Made by a program: the position numbers and the translations under genes. A stretch of DNA of 64,000 bases, taken from positions 95,918 through 159,917 of the forward strand of contig NZ_FNDH01000003.1 of the NCBI RefSeq assembly GCF_900100485.1. The letters run 5' to 3'. Source of the stretch: Nitrosomonas sp. Nm132 (GTDB taxonomy: Bacteria > Pseudomonadota > Gammaproteobacteria > Burkholderiales > Nitrosomonadaceae). Shown here piece after piece: positions 38,257-46,900 of this stretch (positions are counted from its first letter, which is position 1; every line of letters begins with the position of its first letter). The notes beneath the pieces are model-generated. The model worked only from the letters and a program-made list of their open reading frames with translations, ran no database searches and was not told the DNA's origin.

Positions 38257-38697
38257 ATGACCGATCAGAAATACGTAATTAGACAGCAAGATAAAAATGC
38301 TGCAGTAAGCTTCATTGATGATCAGATAGCAACCAATTCATTTTGGCTAGCTTTGGATAATACACAACGCATTATCGCTGAGCTTGAGTATCAGGATGCC
38401 AGATATGATTCAATAACTCTTAATGAATGGTGTAAAAAATGGTTAAATGAAATTCAGTGGGCACAGCTAAAAAATGCTATTTGTATTGCTAGAGACCAGA
38501 TTGAAAACCAAAAATACAGACCGCAACTTAAAACTATCAGTTTAACTTACAGAGCATGGCAAATTCTATCTGAATTGGCAAAGCATGATGAAGTGACGCT
38601 TTCTGAAGTTATCATCAACAGACTGGGAGAAGATTGGTTAAATTCATATGATCCCATTGAAATACGTGACTATGGTAGCAAATCAAATCAATCCTGA
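38257..38697 (+). CDS. MatP-like ribbon-helix-helix DNA-binding protein
   Basis: This 146-residue protein is not an obvious member of a common family. Its second half, however, resembles MatP, the Ter-macrodomain organiser of enterobacteria: a helical part (ITLNEWCKKWLNEIQWAQLK plus NAICIARDQIEN), then a ribbon-helix-helix (KTISLTYRAWQILSELAKHD plus EVTLSEVIINRLGEDW). MatP has the matching pattern of W-containing helices followed by [20 protein letters not shown]. The start is uncertain: ATG at 38,257 or GTG at 38,242, neither with a clear ribosome site. It stands upstream of ubiJ-ubiB. DNA binding is inferred. Confidence 0.55.
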   Translation: MTDQKYVIRQQDKNAAVSFIDDQIATNSFWLALDNTQRIIAELEYQDARYDSITLNEWCKKWLNEIQWAQLKNAICIARDQIENQKYRPQLKTISLTYRAWQILSELAKHDEVTLSEVIINRLGEDWLNSYDPIEIRDYGSKSNQS

Positions 38698-38865
38698 TAC
38701 AAAATTCACAAATGCCTGCTTTAGCTTATTTTGGATAAAATTTAATTCAATACTGGATAATCTCAATGAATTCATTGAATTCTATTGCAAGCGATCTTTT
38801 CACTCAACAAACGACCATCAGCACTTGCACGGCATGACCAACAAGCTCTAATTATTCAACAATCT

Positions 38866-39501
38866 ATGTTACCACCTATTACAATTGCTGCATTTAATCA
38901 TGTATTAAATGGAGAATCATGGGCATGTAAGCGTTTACAATCTTACGCAGGTAAATCTGCGTATCTTTCCATTTTTCCGCTGATTGATTTGAATATAGTT
39001 ATACAAACCGATGGAAAATTAGCGATAACCCATTCTACTAACACCACTACAGATACCAGCCTCATTATCGCACCAGCTCTATTGCCACGCCTAATCTCAC
39101 ACGATGAGAATGCTTTTCATGAAATCAAGATTATGGGGGATACTGTATTTGCCAATGAATTATTATTCATTGTTAAAAATCTGCATTGGGATATTGAACA
39201 AGATTTAAGCTCCATTTTTGGAGATATGCTTGCTCATCGCGTGATTAAAGTTGGACAAAATTTGATTCATTGGCAATCTGAAAGCTTGCTTAATCTATCT
39301 CAAGCGATGATCGAGTACCTTACGGAAGAGAAATCTGTCTTATCCAGCCGTGCCCTCATCGATAGCTTTACCACCGACGTAAACTCACTACAAGATCACG
39401 TAATACATCTAGAAAAACGAATTTACCGTTTAATCAGTCTGTTACCTTTCAAAGCGAAGGATAATATTTCTTTACAAACAGGGAATAATGAAACAAGTTA
39501 G
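38866..39501 (+). CDS. ubiJ: Ubiquinone biosynthesis accessory factor UbiJ
   Basis: UbiJ is an SCP2-domain protein that scaffolds the ubiquinone synthesis complex. The 211-residue product starting LPPITIAAFNHVLNG shows the lipid-binding SCP2 fold pattern in its first half: LQSYAGKSAYLSIFPLIDLN, then DGKLAI, LIIAPALLP and IKIMGDTVFANELLFIVKNL. It then has HWDIEQDLSSIFGDMLAHRV and a C-terminal helical hairpin. The start at 38,866 fits the family. It precedes ubiB by 70 bases in the same direction, the usual ubiE-ubiJ-ubiB order, but ubiE is not present here. Confidence 0.85.
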   Translation: MLPPITIAAFNHVLNGESWACKRLQSYAGKSAYLSIFPLIDLNIVIQTDGKLAITHSTNTTTDTSLIIAPALLPRLISHDENAFHEIKIMGDTVFANELLFIVKNLHWDIEQDLSSIFGDMLAHRVIKVGQNLIHWQSESLLNLSQAMIEYLTEEKSVLSSRALIDSFTTDVNSLQDHVIHLEKRIYRLISLLPFKAKDNISLQTGNNETS

Positions 39502-39571
39502 AATAGAGTGAATAATAATCACCGTTTCTGCTTTTCCACTCATTCATGTTCCCTGTCAGTCTAAAGAATAA

Positions 39572-41086
39572 ATGCGCATTTTCCGCCTACTAAAAATTAT
39601 TCTGGTCGCATTCCGTTTTGGTTTGGATGATATTTTATTAAGCCATCCTCGTTTGCGACTATTGCGGCCACTAACCATGTTAGTGCCATTTCGGTCACGG
39701 CTCAAGTTGCCACGTGCTGTGCGATTACGTCTGGCGCTGGAAAAATTGGGACCCATTTTTATCAAATTTGGCCAGATGCTTTCTACTCGCCGTGATTTGC
39801 TGGCGCGGGATTTTGCTGATGAGTTGGCAAAACTCCAGGATCAAGTCCCTCCTTTTCCATCAGACTTGGCTGTTGCCACGTTGGAAAAGGTTTATGAAAA
39901 ACCCCTTAATGAAGTATTTTTTAAATTCGATAATCAACCAGTAGCCAGTGCATCAGTCGCTCAAGTTCATTTCGCAATTTTGCATGATGGCACAGAAGTT
40001 GCCGTAAAAATTCTACGCCCCGATATCGCTCCTGTCATTGCGCACGATGTAGCGTTAATGGAAACCAGTGCATGGTTACTCGAATCAGTTTGGCCAGACG
40101 GTAAACGTTTAAAATTGCGCGAAGTGGTATCGGAATTTGCACGTCATTTGGGGGATGAACTCGATTTGATTCGCGAGGCTTCCAATTGCAGCCAATTACG
40201 GCGCAATTTCCTAGATTCGCCCTTATTATTCGTCCCGGAAGTTTATTGGGATTATTGTCTTCGTGAAGTCATGGTTATGGAACGCGTGAAAGGCATACCC
40301 ATTAGTCATGTTGCCAAACTTCGTGAACAAGGCATTGACATTCCTCAACTTGCTCGTGTTGGAGTAGAAATTTTTTTTACACAAGTATTCCGGGATGGCT
40401 ATTTTCACGCTGACATGCATCCTGGTAATATTTTTGTAGGATCAGATGGACGCTACATTGCAATAGATTTTGGCATTATGGGAACGCTCAGCGATGAGGA
40501 TAAAAACTATCTAGCGCAAAACTTTCTGGGCTTCTTCCGTCGTGACTACAGGCGTATAGCGCAAGCGCATGTCGAAGCAGGATGGGCGCCGAGAAACACG
40601 CGCGTTGATGATTTTGAAGCTGGCATTCGCGCCGTTTGTGAGCCAATTTTTGATAGACCACTGAAAGAAATTTACTTTGGGCGAGTTTTATTACAATTAT
40701 TTCAGGTCTCACGGCAATTCAATGTAGAAATTCAACCTCAATTAGTATTATTACAAAAAACTTTACTGAATATTGAAGGACTCGGGCGTGATCTCGACCC
40801 AGATCTCGATTTGTGGAAAACAGCCAAACCATTCCTGGAAAATTGGATGTCGGAGCAAATCAGCTGGCGTGGCTTGGTAAGTCACATCCAAAAAGAAGCC
40901 CCCAACTGGGCGACGATACTACCCGAATTCCCACGCTTGATTCACTATCATCTAAACCAAGAACGCGCTCAAGTACTGGAAGACAGACTCGCTGAACTTG
41001 TTGCGCAAGAAAAAAAGCAAAGCCGCATGCTTGCCCTGCTAGCAGCACTTCTGGCTGCTCTACTGTTCGCTCAAGTTTATTTTTAG
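39572..41086 (+). CDS. ubiB: Ubiquinone biosynthesis kinase-like protein UbiB
   Basis: UbiB is an atypical ABC1/ADCK kinase-like ATPase needed for ubiquinone synthesis. The 504-residue protein has the KxGQ motif ([19 protein letters not shown]), the alanine-rich loop [11 protein letters not shown], the lysine region [10 protein letters not shown], the catalytic segment [11 protein letters not shown] and IAIDFGIMG. The C-terminus has a membrane segment ([18 protein letters not shown]) typical of UbiB. Length is normal. It follows ubiJ. Confidence 0.95.
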   Translation: MRIFRLLKIILVAFRFGLDDILLSHPRLRLLRPLTMLVPFRSRLKLPRAVRLRLALEKLGPIFIKFGQMLSTRRDLLARDFADELAKLQDQVPPFPSDLAVATLEKVYEKPLNEVFFKFDNQPVASASVAQVHFAILHDGTEVAVKILRPDIAPVIAHDVALMETSAWLLESVWPDGKRLKLREVVSEFARHLGDELDLIREASNCSQLRRNFLDSPLLFVPEVYWDYCLREVMVMERVKGIPISHVAKLREQGIDIPQLARVGVEIFFTQVFRDGYFHADMHPGNIFVGSDGRYIAIDFGIMGTLSDEDKNYLAQNFLGFFRRDYRRIAQAHVEAGWAPRNTRVDDFEAGIRAVCEPIFDRPLKEIYFGRVLLQLFQVSRQFNVEIQPQLVLLQKTLLNIEGLGRDLDPDLDLWKTAKPFLENWMSEQISWRGLVSHIQKEAPNWATILPEFPRLIHYHLNQERAQVLEDRLAELVAQEKKQSRMLALLAALLAALLFAQVYF

Positions 41087-41170
41087 AGTGGAAAAATTAA
41101 AAACCATGCACTGAATAAACTCATTAAAACCTGAATCTGCAAGAATGCGGTATTTTTGAATAATCAGATT

Positions 41171-41929
41171 ATGGCACCACTTGAAATTCTTAATGTAACC
41201 CGGTGCTTTGGTAATTATACTGCGATCGATATATATGTCTGGCAAGACACCCGATGAAATTAAACCAAGAGTCAAGAAAACACTGAATGATGCCCCCCTC
41301 TCCAATTTTTCCGATCCCTTCCCTCATGAGCTATCCAGCGAGATAGAAATAGCGTGTTGCACTTGCAAGAAGATTGATCAATCGTCCACAATTTACTATT
41401 GGATGAACCGTTAGGTACTCTGGATGCAAGATTACGCGAAGAAATGCAGATAGAACTTATAAACCTTCAAAAAGAAGTAGGTGGATCCCTTGTATTTGTT
41501 ATCCATACTCAGAATGAGGCGCTCGCATTATCACACCGAATTACCGTAATGAACCAAGACCACGTAGAGCAAGTCGATAAACTCTCAGTCATTCATAACT
41601 ATCCTGCTAAGCATAGCAATTTAATACTGTGGTTCATGGCTAGTCTAGTTTATGCCTACCGAGGCACGATATTTGATCCAGAAAATAAATACTCGGCACC
41701 CTATACCTATACAGTTACCCCGCTGGGTTTTAATCAAGAAAAATTGATCAGCTTGATCTGCCTACTGATACATGGGCAATTACTTTTGAGCTTGCATAAC
41801 TGGAAAATCAAGGAACGGATAATCAACGACGTAAACGAGGAAAATTGGAACCAAACAAAAGAGCTGATAATGAAGCAATATTTCCTGGTCAGACACACCA
41901 AGTCAGACTCGAAATGCTTTAGGATCTGA
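41171..41929 (+). pseudogene. Decayed PotA-like ABC transporter ATPase
   Basis: Fragments in three frames rebuild part of a spermidine/putrescine-type ABC ATPase: the start MAPLEILNVTRCFGNYTAID, GKTPDEIKPRVKKTLNDAPL plus SNFSDPFPHEL, then LINRPQFTIG. They continue with the Walker B/D-loop part LDEPLGTLDARLREEMQIEL, GSLVFVIHTQNEALALSHRI and NQDHVEQVDKL. The Walker A region and the signature motif LSGGQ (here degraded to LSSEIE) are gone, and there are two frame changes. The C-terminal TOBE domain is replaced by unrelated residues. No permease genes accompany it. Confidence 0.8.
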
Positions 41930-41989
41930 ATCACAAGCAGAGACGACTATTCAGTCGGTTATGGACAGAAATCAAATTGAGGTAACCCA

Positions 41990-42298
41990 ATGACTTATTA
42001 TCAGAAACATGTTTTTTTCTGCGTCAATCAACGCAAAGCCGGCGAAGCCTGCTGCAATGACCACAACGGTCAGGCAATGCGTGATTATGCGAAAGACCGT
42101 ATCAAAGCACTTAACCTCAATGGCAAGGGAAAAATACGCATTAACAACGCGGGCTGCCTTGATCGTTGTAACGAAGGCCCCGTCATTGTGATCTATCCAG
42201 AGGAAATCTGGTACACCTATGTTGATGAGGAAGATATTGACGAGATTATTGATGAGCATTTGGTCAACGGACGCATCGTTGAACGTCTGAGAATTTAA
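41990..42298 (+). CDS. Thioredoxin-like [2Fe-2S] ferredoxin
   Basis: This 102-residue protein matches the thioredoxin-fold 2Fe-2S ferredoxin family. Four cysteines form the ligand set: one in HVFFCVNQR, one or two in GEACCNDH, and the pair in AGCLDRCNEGP. The C-terminal half (VIVIYPEEIWYTYVDEEDID) is the usual beta-alpha end. It is an electron carrier of unknown partner. It is followed 35 bases later by an alpha/beta hydrolase in the same direction. Confidence 0.9.
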   Translation: MTYYQKHVFFCVNQRKAGEACCNDHNGQAMRDYAKDRIKALNLNGKGKIRINNAGCLDRCNEGPVIVIYPEEIWYTYVDEEDIDEIIDEHLVNGRIVERLRI

Positions 42299-42333
42299 GC
42301 TTTGCTTCTTCAACTTTCACTGGATTTATAGAT

Positions 42334-42966
42334 TTGAAAGCACCGGCCGAACATAAGTTATTTGTTAAGGGTCCAACTGGCAAGCTTGAAACGATTGTTT
42401 TAGTTCCAGCTTCCAAACCACGTGGAATTGCCATCATTGCTCATCCACATCCGCTTTACCAAGGGAACATGGATAATAAGGTTGTTTATATCCTCTCCAA
42501 AGCATTGCTTGAATCTGGCTATCTCACAGTAAAATTTAACTTTAGGGGAGTAGGTGCGAGTGAAGGAAGTCATGCAGAAGGCATTGGAGAAATTGATGAT
42601 GTGCTAGCCGTCACTCAATCTACCCGTCATCAATATGACATTGAATCCGATCACTTACCATTGTTACTCGCTGGCTTTTCCTTCGGCGGTGCCATACAAG
42701 CCTATGTTGCCCAGCAGCTTAACCCAGAAAAATTAGTGCTCATTGCACCTTCTGTTGCTCGCATGAAAGCCCCTCCGGTAGTCGATCATGCAGATAGTGT
42801 TTTCATCGTGCACGGCAGCCTGGATGATATTGTTTCCCTCCAGTCTGTTCTTGACTGGGCCGCACCGCAAACAATTCCAGTTACCGTCATTCCAGGTGCT
42901 GAGCATTTCTTTCATGGAAAACTCGCTATCCTTAAACAAGTGATACTCAATGCCTGCAAAACTTGA
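42334..42966 (+). CDS. Alpha/beta hydrolase of the short dienelactone-hydrolase-like type
   Basis: This 210-residue hydrolase has IIAHPHPLYQGNMDNKVVY (HPHP motif), FNFRGVGASEG and the nucleophile elbow AGFSFGGAIQ. The acid is near VHGSLDDIVSLQ and the final histidine in GAEHFFHGKL. The HPHPxxGG-like motif and short length are common to a group of proteobacterial hydrolases with unknown substrate. The start is a TTG at 42,334. It ends 19 bases before the convergent cbbR stop. Confidence 0.8.
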   Translation: MKAPAEHKLFVKGPTGKLETIVLVPASKPRGIAIIAHPHPLYQGNMDNKVVYILSKALLESGYLTVKFNFRGVGASEGSHAEGIGEIDDVLAVTQSTRHQYDIESDHLPLLLAGFSFGGAIQAYVAQQLNPEKLVLIAPSVARMKAPPVVDHADSVFIVHGSLDDIVSLQSVLDWAAPQTIPVTVIPGAEHFFHGKLAILKQVILNACKT

Positions 42967-42984
42967 TTCAACCGCCACGATTCC

Positions 42985-43887
42985 TCAGAGCATGAGGCCT
43001 GATGCTTCTTTTAGCAAAAAATCTTTGAATGTCTTCGCAACATTAGAAAAACGCTTATTTTTCCGATGCACGATATGCCAGTGACGCATGATCGGAAATC
43101 CTTGCACATCCAGAATGTTAAGTCGGTTTGTTTCCAGTTCCAATTCGATGGTATGGAGTGACATGATACCCAACCCCATGCCCGCCTGAACAGCCTGCTT
43201 GATAGCTTCGGTAGTATCCGCCTCCATTCCTCTATTGATTTTGATCTGCTGCTCAGCAAAAAATCGCTCCATGGCGCTACGTGTTCCTGATCCCGGTTCG
43301 CGCACCAGGAAAACTTCCTGTTCAAGCCGTTTTACAGGAATTTGCCGCATATTACATAAAGGATGATTAGGTGGCGCAATGATGACCAGTGGATTTTCCA
43401 TAAATGATTCAGACACAATATCTAGCCCATCAGGTGGCTGCCCCATAATCGCCAAATCAGTCAAATTATCCGCCAATTGTTTAAGTACAATTTCTCGATT
43501 GGAGACATGCAAGCTGACGGTCACATCTTGATAGCGCTGACAAAATTTAGCCAGTAAGTGAGGGGCAAAATAATTGGCCGTACTGACCACTGAAATATTC
43601 AATTTGCCCCGCTCCAATCCTTTCAACTCATCCAGGGCAAGCTCCATATCGGCCAATTGTTGTGCAATGGCACGACTATACTGATAAAGCTCCTGCCCCG
43701 CTTCGGTTAGGTATATCCGCTTACCCATTTGTTCAAATAAAGGGAGCGCCACAGTATCTTCAAGCTGCTTGATTTGGATCGAAACAGCAGGTTGTGTCAG
43801 AAAAAGCTCCTCGGCAGCCCGAGAAAAACTGAGGTGACGTGCAACCGATTCAAACACTTTCAATTGACGCAGAGTTATATGCAACAT
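42985..43887 (-). CDS. cbbR: LysR-type regulator CbbR
   Basis: CbbR activates Calvin-cycle operons in response to metabolites. The 300-residue protein has an N-terminal winged helix (LRQLKVFESVARHLSFSRAA, LTQPAVSIQIKQLED) and a periplasmic-binding-like effector domain with IAQQLADMELALDELKGLE and LVREPGSGTRSAMERFF. It is divergent from cbbL, the normal genomic position for CbbR, and this supports the assignment over other LysR proteins. It should bind the 195-base spacer. Confidence 0.92.
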   Translation of the reverse strand: MLHITLRQLKVFESVARHLSFSRAAEELFLTQPAVSIQIKQLEDTVALPLFEQMGKRIYLTEAGQELYQYSRAIAQQLADMELALDELKGLERGKLNISVVSTANYFAPHLLAKFCQRYQDVTVSLHVSNREIVLKQLADNLTDLAIMGQPPDGLDIVSESFMENPLVIIAPPNHPLCNMRQIPVKRLEQEVFLVREPGSGTRSAMERFFAEQQIKINRGMEADTTEAIKQAVQAGMGLGIMSLHTIELELETNRLNILDVQGFPIMRHWHIVHRKNKRFSNVAKTFKDFLLKEASGLML

Positions 43888-43925
43888 AGACTAAACTGAG
43901 ATGATTAAGAATATTATTTGATATA

Positions 43926-43991
43926 TAAGTAAAATCTTATCATAACCATCAGAATTATTAATTTGTTCTTATGATTAACTCTGTATATAGT
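43926..43991 (+). promoter_or_regulatory. Candidate CbbR operator and cbbL promoter
   Basis: In the cbbR-cbbL spacer there is a dyad ATAAG-N6-CTTAT (43,925-43,940). There is also a near-perfect inverted pair, TTATCATAA (43,937-43,945) and TTATGATTAA (43,969-43,978). These are LysR-type TNA...TNA boxes. A possible sigma-70 promoter overlaps the right half: TTGTTC (43,964) and TATAGT (43,986), with a 16-base spacer. The cbbL ATG at 44,083 has an AGGAG site nine bases upstream. All is inferred from pattern. Confidence 0.5.
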
Positions 43992-44082
43992 GTTTACTGA
44001 ATTTCAAATAGTCCTTTTTTAATCATGTTTCACCCTGCTTGAGAAAGTATGAGCAGGATCCTCAACAACAGGAGATTGTAAA

Positions 44083-45504
44083 ATGGCCGTTAAAACATAT
44101 AATGCCGGCGTTAAAGAATACCGGCAAACCTACTGGGAACCAAATTACACTGTCCAGGATACCGACATCCTGGCATGTTTCAAGATTACCCCCCAACCAG
44201 GTGTTGATCGTGAAGAAGCTGCCGCGGCAGTAGCAGCTGAATCCTCCACAGGAACCTGGACAACAGTTTGGACTGATCTACTGACCGACCTGGATTACTA
44301 TAAAGGTCGCGCCTACCGGATTGAGGATGTGCCTGGTGATGATACTTGCTTCTATGCATTTATCGCTTACCCGATTGACCTGTTCGAAGAAGGTTCTGTG
44401 GTCAATGTATTCACTTCCTTAGTTGGTAATGTGTTTGGTTTCAAGGCTATCCGCGGTTTACGCTTGGAAGACGTGCGTTTCCCGATCGCCTACGTAAAAA
44501 CTTGTGGTGGCCCACCTCATGGTATTCAAGTAGAACGTGACATGCTTAATAAATATGGTCGCGCTCTGCTAGGCTGCACCATCAAACCCAAATTAGGGTT
44601 GTCTGCCAAGAATTATGGCCGTGCTGTTTATGAATGTCTGCGTGGTGGTCTGGATCTCACCAAAGATGACGAGAACATTAATAGCCAGCCTTTCATGCGT
44701 TGGCGCCAACGTTTCGACTTTGTGATGGAAGCCATTCATAAAGCTGAACGTGAAACCGGTGAGCGTAAAGGGCACTACCTGAACGTGACTGCACCGACTC
44801 CAGAAGAAATGTATAAACGTGCCGAATACGCCAAGGAAATTGGTGCGCCGATCATCATGCATGACTATATTACGGGTGGTTTCTGTGCTAACACAGGCTT
44901 GGCTAACTGGTGCCGGGACAATGGCATTCTGCTGCATATTCATCGTGCCATGCATGCCGTAATTGATCGTAATCCACATCATGGTATTCACTTCCGAGTA
45001 CTCGCCAAAATTTTACGTCTGTCGGGTGGTGATCACTTACACTCTGGTACTGTGGTTGGTAAACTGGAAGGTGATCGCGGAGCCACACTCGGGTGGATTG
45101 ATCTAATGCGCGAAAGCTATATTAAAGAAGATCGTAGCCGCGGCATTATGTTTGATCAAGATTGGGGGTCGATGCCTGGCGTATTCCCAGTTGCATCAGG
45201 GGGGATTCATGTCTGGCACATGCCAGCACTGGTTGCAATTTTTGGTGATGATGCCTGCTTGCAATTTGGCGGCGGAACATTAGGCCATCCATGGGGTAAT
45301 GCAGCAGGCGCTGCAGCAAACCGTGTTGCGTTGGAAGCCTGCGTAGAAGCGCGCAATCAGGGCGTACAAATCGAGAAAGAAGGCAAAGCCATTCTGACCG
45401 ATGCTGCTAAAAATAGCCCTGAACTCAAAATTGCTATGGACACATGGAAAGAGATCAAATTTGAGTTTGATACTGTGGATAAGCTGGACGTAGCACATAA
45501 GTAA
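44083..45504 (+). CDS. cbbL: RuBisCO large subunit, form IA
   Basis: CbbL is the catalytic subunit of ribulose-1,5-bisphosphate carboxylase, making 3-phosphoglycerate from CO2. The 473-residue protein has the form I motifs [17 protein letters not shown] (catalytic Lys), [20 protein letters not shown] (carbamylated Lys and metal ligands), [20 protein letters not shown] and the loop-6 segment [12 protein letters not shown]. The N-terminus [17 protein letters not shown] is of the form IA type. No carboxysome shell genes follow; cbbS, cbbQ and cbbO do, so it belongs to the non-carboxysomal IAq type. Confidence 0.98.
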   Translation: MAVKTYNAGVKEYRQTYWEPNYTVQDTDILACFKITPQPGVDREEAAAAVAAESSTGTWTTVWTDLLTDLDYYKGRAYRIEDVPGDDTCFYAFIAYPIDLFEEGSVVNVFTSLVGNVFGFKAIRGLRLEDVRFPIAYVKTCGGPPHGIQVERDMLNKYGRALLGCTIKPKLGLSAKNYGRAVYECLRGGLDLTKDDENINSQPFMRWRQRFDFVMEAIHKAERETGERKGHYLNVTAPTPEEMYKRAEYAKEIGAPIIMHDYITGGFCANTGLANWCRDNGILLHIHRAMHAVIDRNPHHGIHFRVLAKILRLSGGDHLHSGTVVGKLEGDRGATLGWIDLMRESYIKEDRSRGIMFDQDWGSMPGVFPVASGGIHVWHMPALVAIFGDDACLQFGGGTLGHPWGNAAGAAANRVALEACVEARNQGVQIEKEGKAILTDAAKNSPELKIAMDTWKEIKFEFDTVDKLDVAHK

Positions 45505-45514
45505 TATTCCTATC

Positions 45515-45546
45515 TCTCTGAATCACAAAGATTCAGAGAAATTTTT
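45515..45546 (+). terminator. Intercistronic hairpin with T-tract between cbbL and cbbS
   Basis: A perfect ten-base stem (TCTCTGAATC / GATTCAGAGA) with a five-base loop is followed by AATTTTT. It looks like a weak terminator or mRNA-stability hairpin inside the operon, since cbbS begins only 28 bases later. It may adjust large-to-small subunit message levels. Confidence 0.7.
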
Positions 45547-45573
45547 ACCGATTATCAGGAGTTAAGATTAAGT

Positions 45574-45930
45574 ATGTCTGAAATGATTGATTACAAAAGC
45601 CGTCTGAGTGATCCAACCAGTCGGAAATTTGAAACTTTTTCCTACTTACCCGAAATGAGTAAGGAGCAAATCAAGAAACAGGTTGCGTATATCGTTAGCA
45701 AAGGTTGGAATCCTGCTGTCGAACATACAGAACCAGAGTATCTGATGAGCAATTACTGGTATATGTGGAAACTGCCAATGTTCGGTGAAACAGATGTAGA
45801 TCGAATTCTCAAGGAAGCTGAAGCGTGCCATAAAGCGAACCCGAACAATCATGTTCGCCTAGTTGGCTATGATAATTTTGCACAAAGCCAGGGTACGTCA
45901 ATGGTCATTTATCGCGGTAAAACTGTTTAA
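45574..45930 (+). CDS. cbbS: RuBisCO small subunit
   Basis: CbbS caps the L8S8 RuBisCO. The 118-residue protein has [20 protein letters not shown] near the start, then [20 protein letters not shown] and the C-terminal [20 protein letters not shown] plus [11 protein letters not shown]. All are standard for proteobacterial form IA small subunits. A CAGGAG site lies ahead of the ATG. A strong terminator follows. Confidence 0.98.
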   Translation: MSEMIDYKSRLSDPTSRKFETFSYLPEMSKEQIKKQVAYIVSKGWNPAVEHTEPEYLMSNYWYMWKLPMFGETDVDRILKEAEACHKANPNNHVRLVGYDNFAQSQGTSMVIYRGKTV

Positions 45931-45959
45931 TCACACGGCACGGGATATCCGTTCATTCT

Positions 45960-45995
45960 ACCCCCGTTGCTATAAAGTAACGGGGGTTTTGTTTT
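45960..45995 (+). terminator. Strong rho-independent terminator after cbbS
   Basis: The stem ACCCCCGTT / AACGGGGGT (nine perfect pairs, ten-base loop) is followed by TTTTGTTTT. It separates cbbLS from cbbQO, so cbbQ should either use read-through or its own promoter in the 56 bases that follow. Confidence 0.9.
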
Positions 45996-46051
45996 GCGCT
46001 GAATTATCAAAAATATGACCTACGCCTTACGTATTTACACTGGAGAACGAA

Positions 46052-46855
46052 ATGAGCGATGCTATCAAGCAATACTTAATCACGAATAAACCTTATTACC
46101 ATCCTGTTGCTGATGAAGTAGCGCTGTATGAAGCAGCCTACTCGGCCAGAATTCCTATGATGCTGAAAGGACCAACCGGTTGCGGTAAAACCCGTTTTGT
46201 CGAGTTCATGGCATGGAAGCTCGAAAAACCACTTATTACAGTTGCCTGTAACGAAGATATGACTGCTTCTGATCTGGTGGGAAGATTCCTGCTGGATGCA
46301 CAAGGCACACGCTGGCAAGATGGGCCATTGACAACTGCTGCCCGTCTTGGTGCGATCTGTTATCTAGATGAAGTAGTAGAGGCAAGACAAGACACCACTG
46401 TCGTGATTCATCCTTTGACTGACAGTCGTCGAATATTGCCGCTGGAGAAAAAGGGCGAACTGATCCATGCACATCCTGATTTCCAACTTGTTATTTCCTA
46501 CAACCCTGGTTATCAGAGCCTGATGAAAGACTTGAAGCAATCCACTAAACAGCGCTTTGGTGCATTAGATTTCAATTACCCAGACCATGATACCGAAGCC
46601 GAGATTGTGTCACACGAAAGCGGTATTGATAAAACGATAACCGACAAGCTCGTTTCGATCGCGGAACGTGCGCGAAACTTAAAAGGTCATGGATTGGATG
46701 AAGGGATTTCTACTCGCATGTTGATCTATGCGGGTAACTTGATTGCCAAAGGGGTTGATGTTCATGCCGCCTGTCGAGTGGCCCTTGTTCGCCCTATCAC
46801 GGATGATCCCGATATGCGTGATGCCCTTGATGCAGCAGTAGCCACTTTTTTCTAA
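46052..46855 (+). CDS. cbbQ: RuBisCO activase AAA+ subunit CbbQ
   Basis: CbbQ is a MoxR-type AAA+ ATPase that, with CbbO, removes inhibitory sugar phosphates from RuBisCO. The 267-residue protein has Walker [14 protein letters not shown] (residues 40-47 core), Walker [14 protein letters not shown] near 105-117, sensor-1 [11 protein letters not shown], and the arginine-finger region [10 protein letters not shown]. Its neighbours cbbLS and cbbO confirm the family. Length is normal. Confidence 0.95.
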   Translation: MSDAIKQYLITNKPYYHPVADEVALYEAAYSARIPMMLKGPTGCGKTRFVEFMAWKLEKPLITVACNEDMTASDLVGRFLLDAQGTRWQDGPLTTAARLGAICYLDEVVEARQDTTVVIHPLTDSRRILPLEKKGELIHAHPDFQLVISYNPGYQSLMKDLKQSTKQRFGALDFNYPDHDTEAEIVSHESGIDKTITDKLVSIAERARNLKGHGLDEGISTRMLIYAGNLIAKGVDVHAACRVALVRPITDDPDMRDALDAAVATFF

Positions 46856-46900
46856 GCGTAGAAATTTATTTCCTTCTGACTCATTCTTACAAGACACAGT

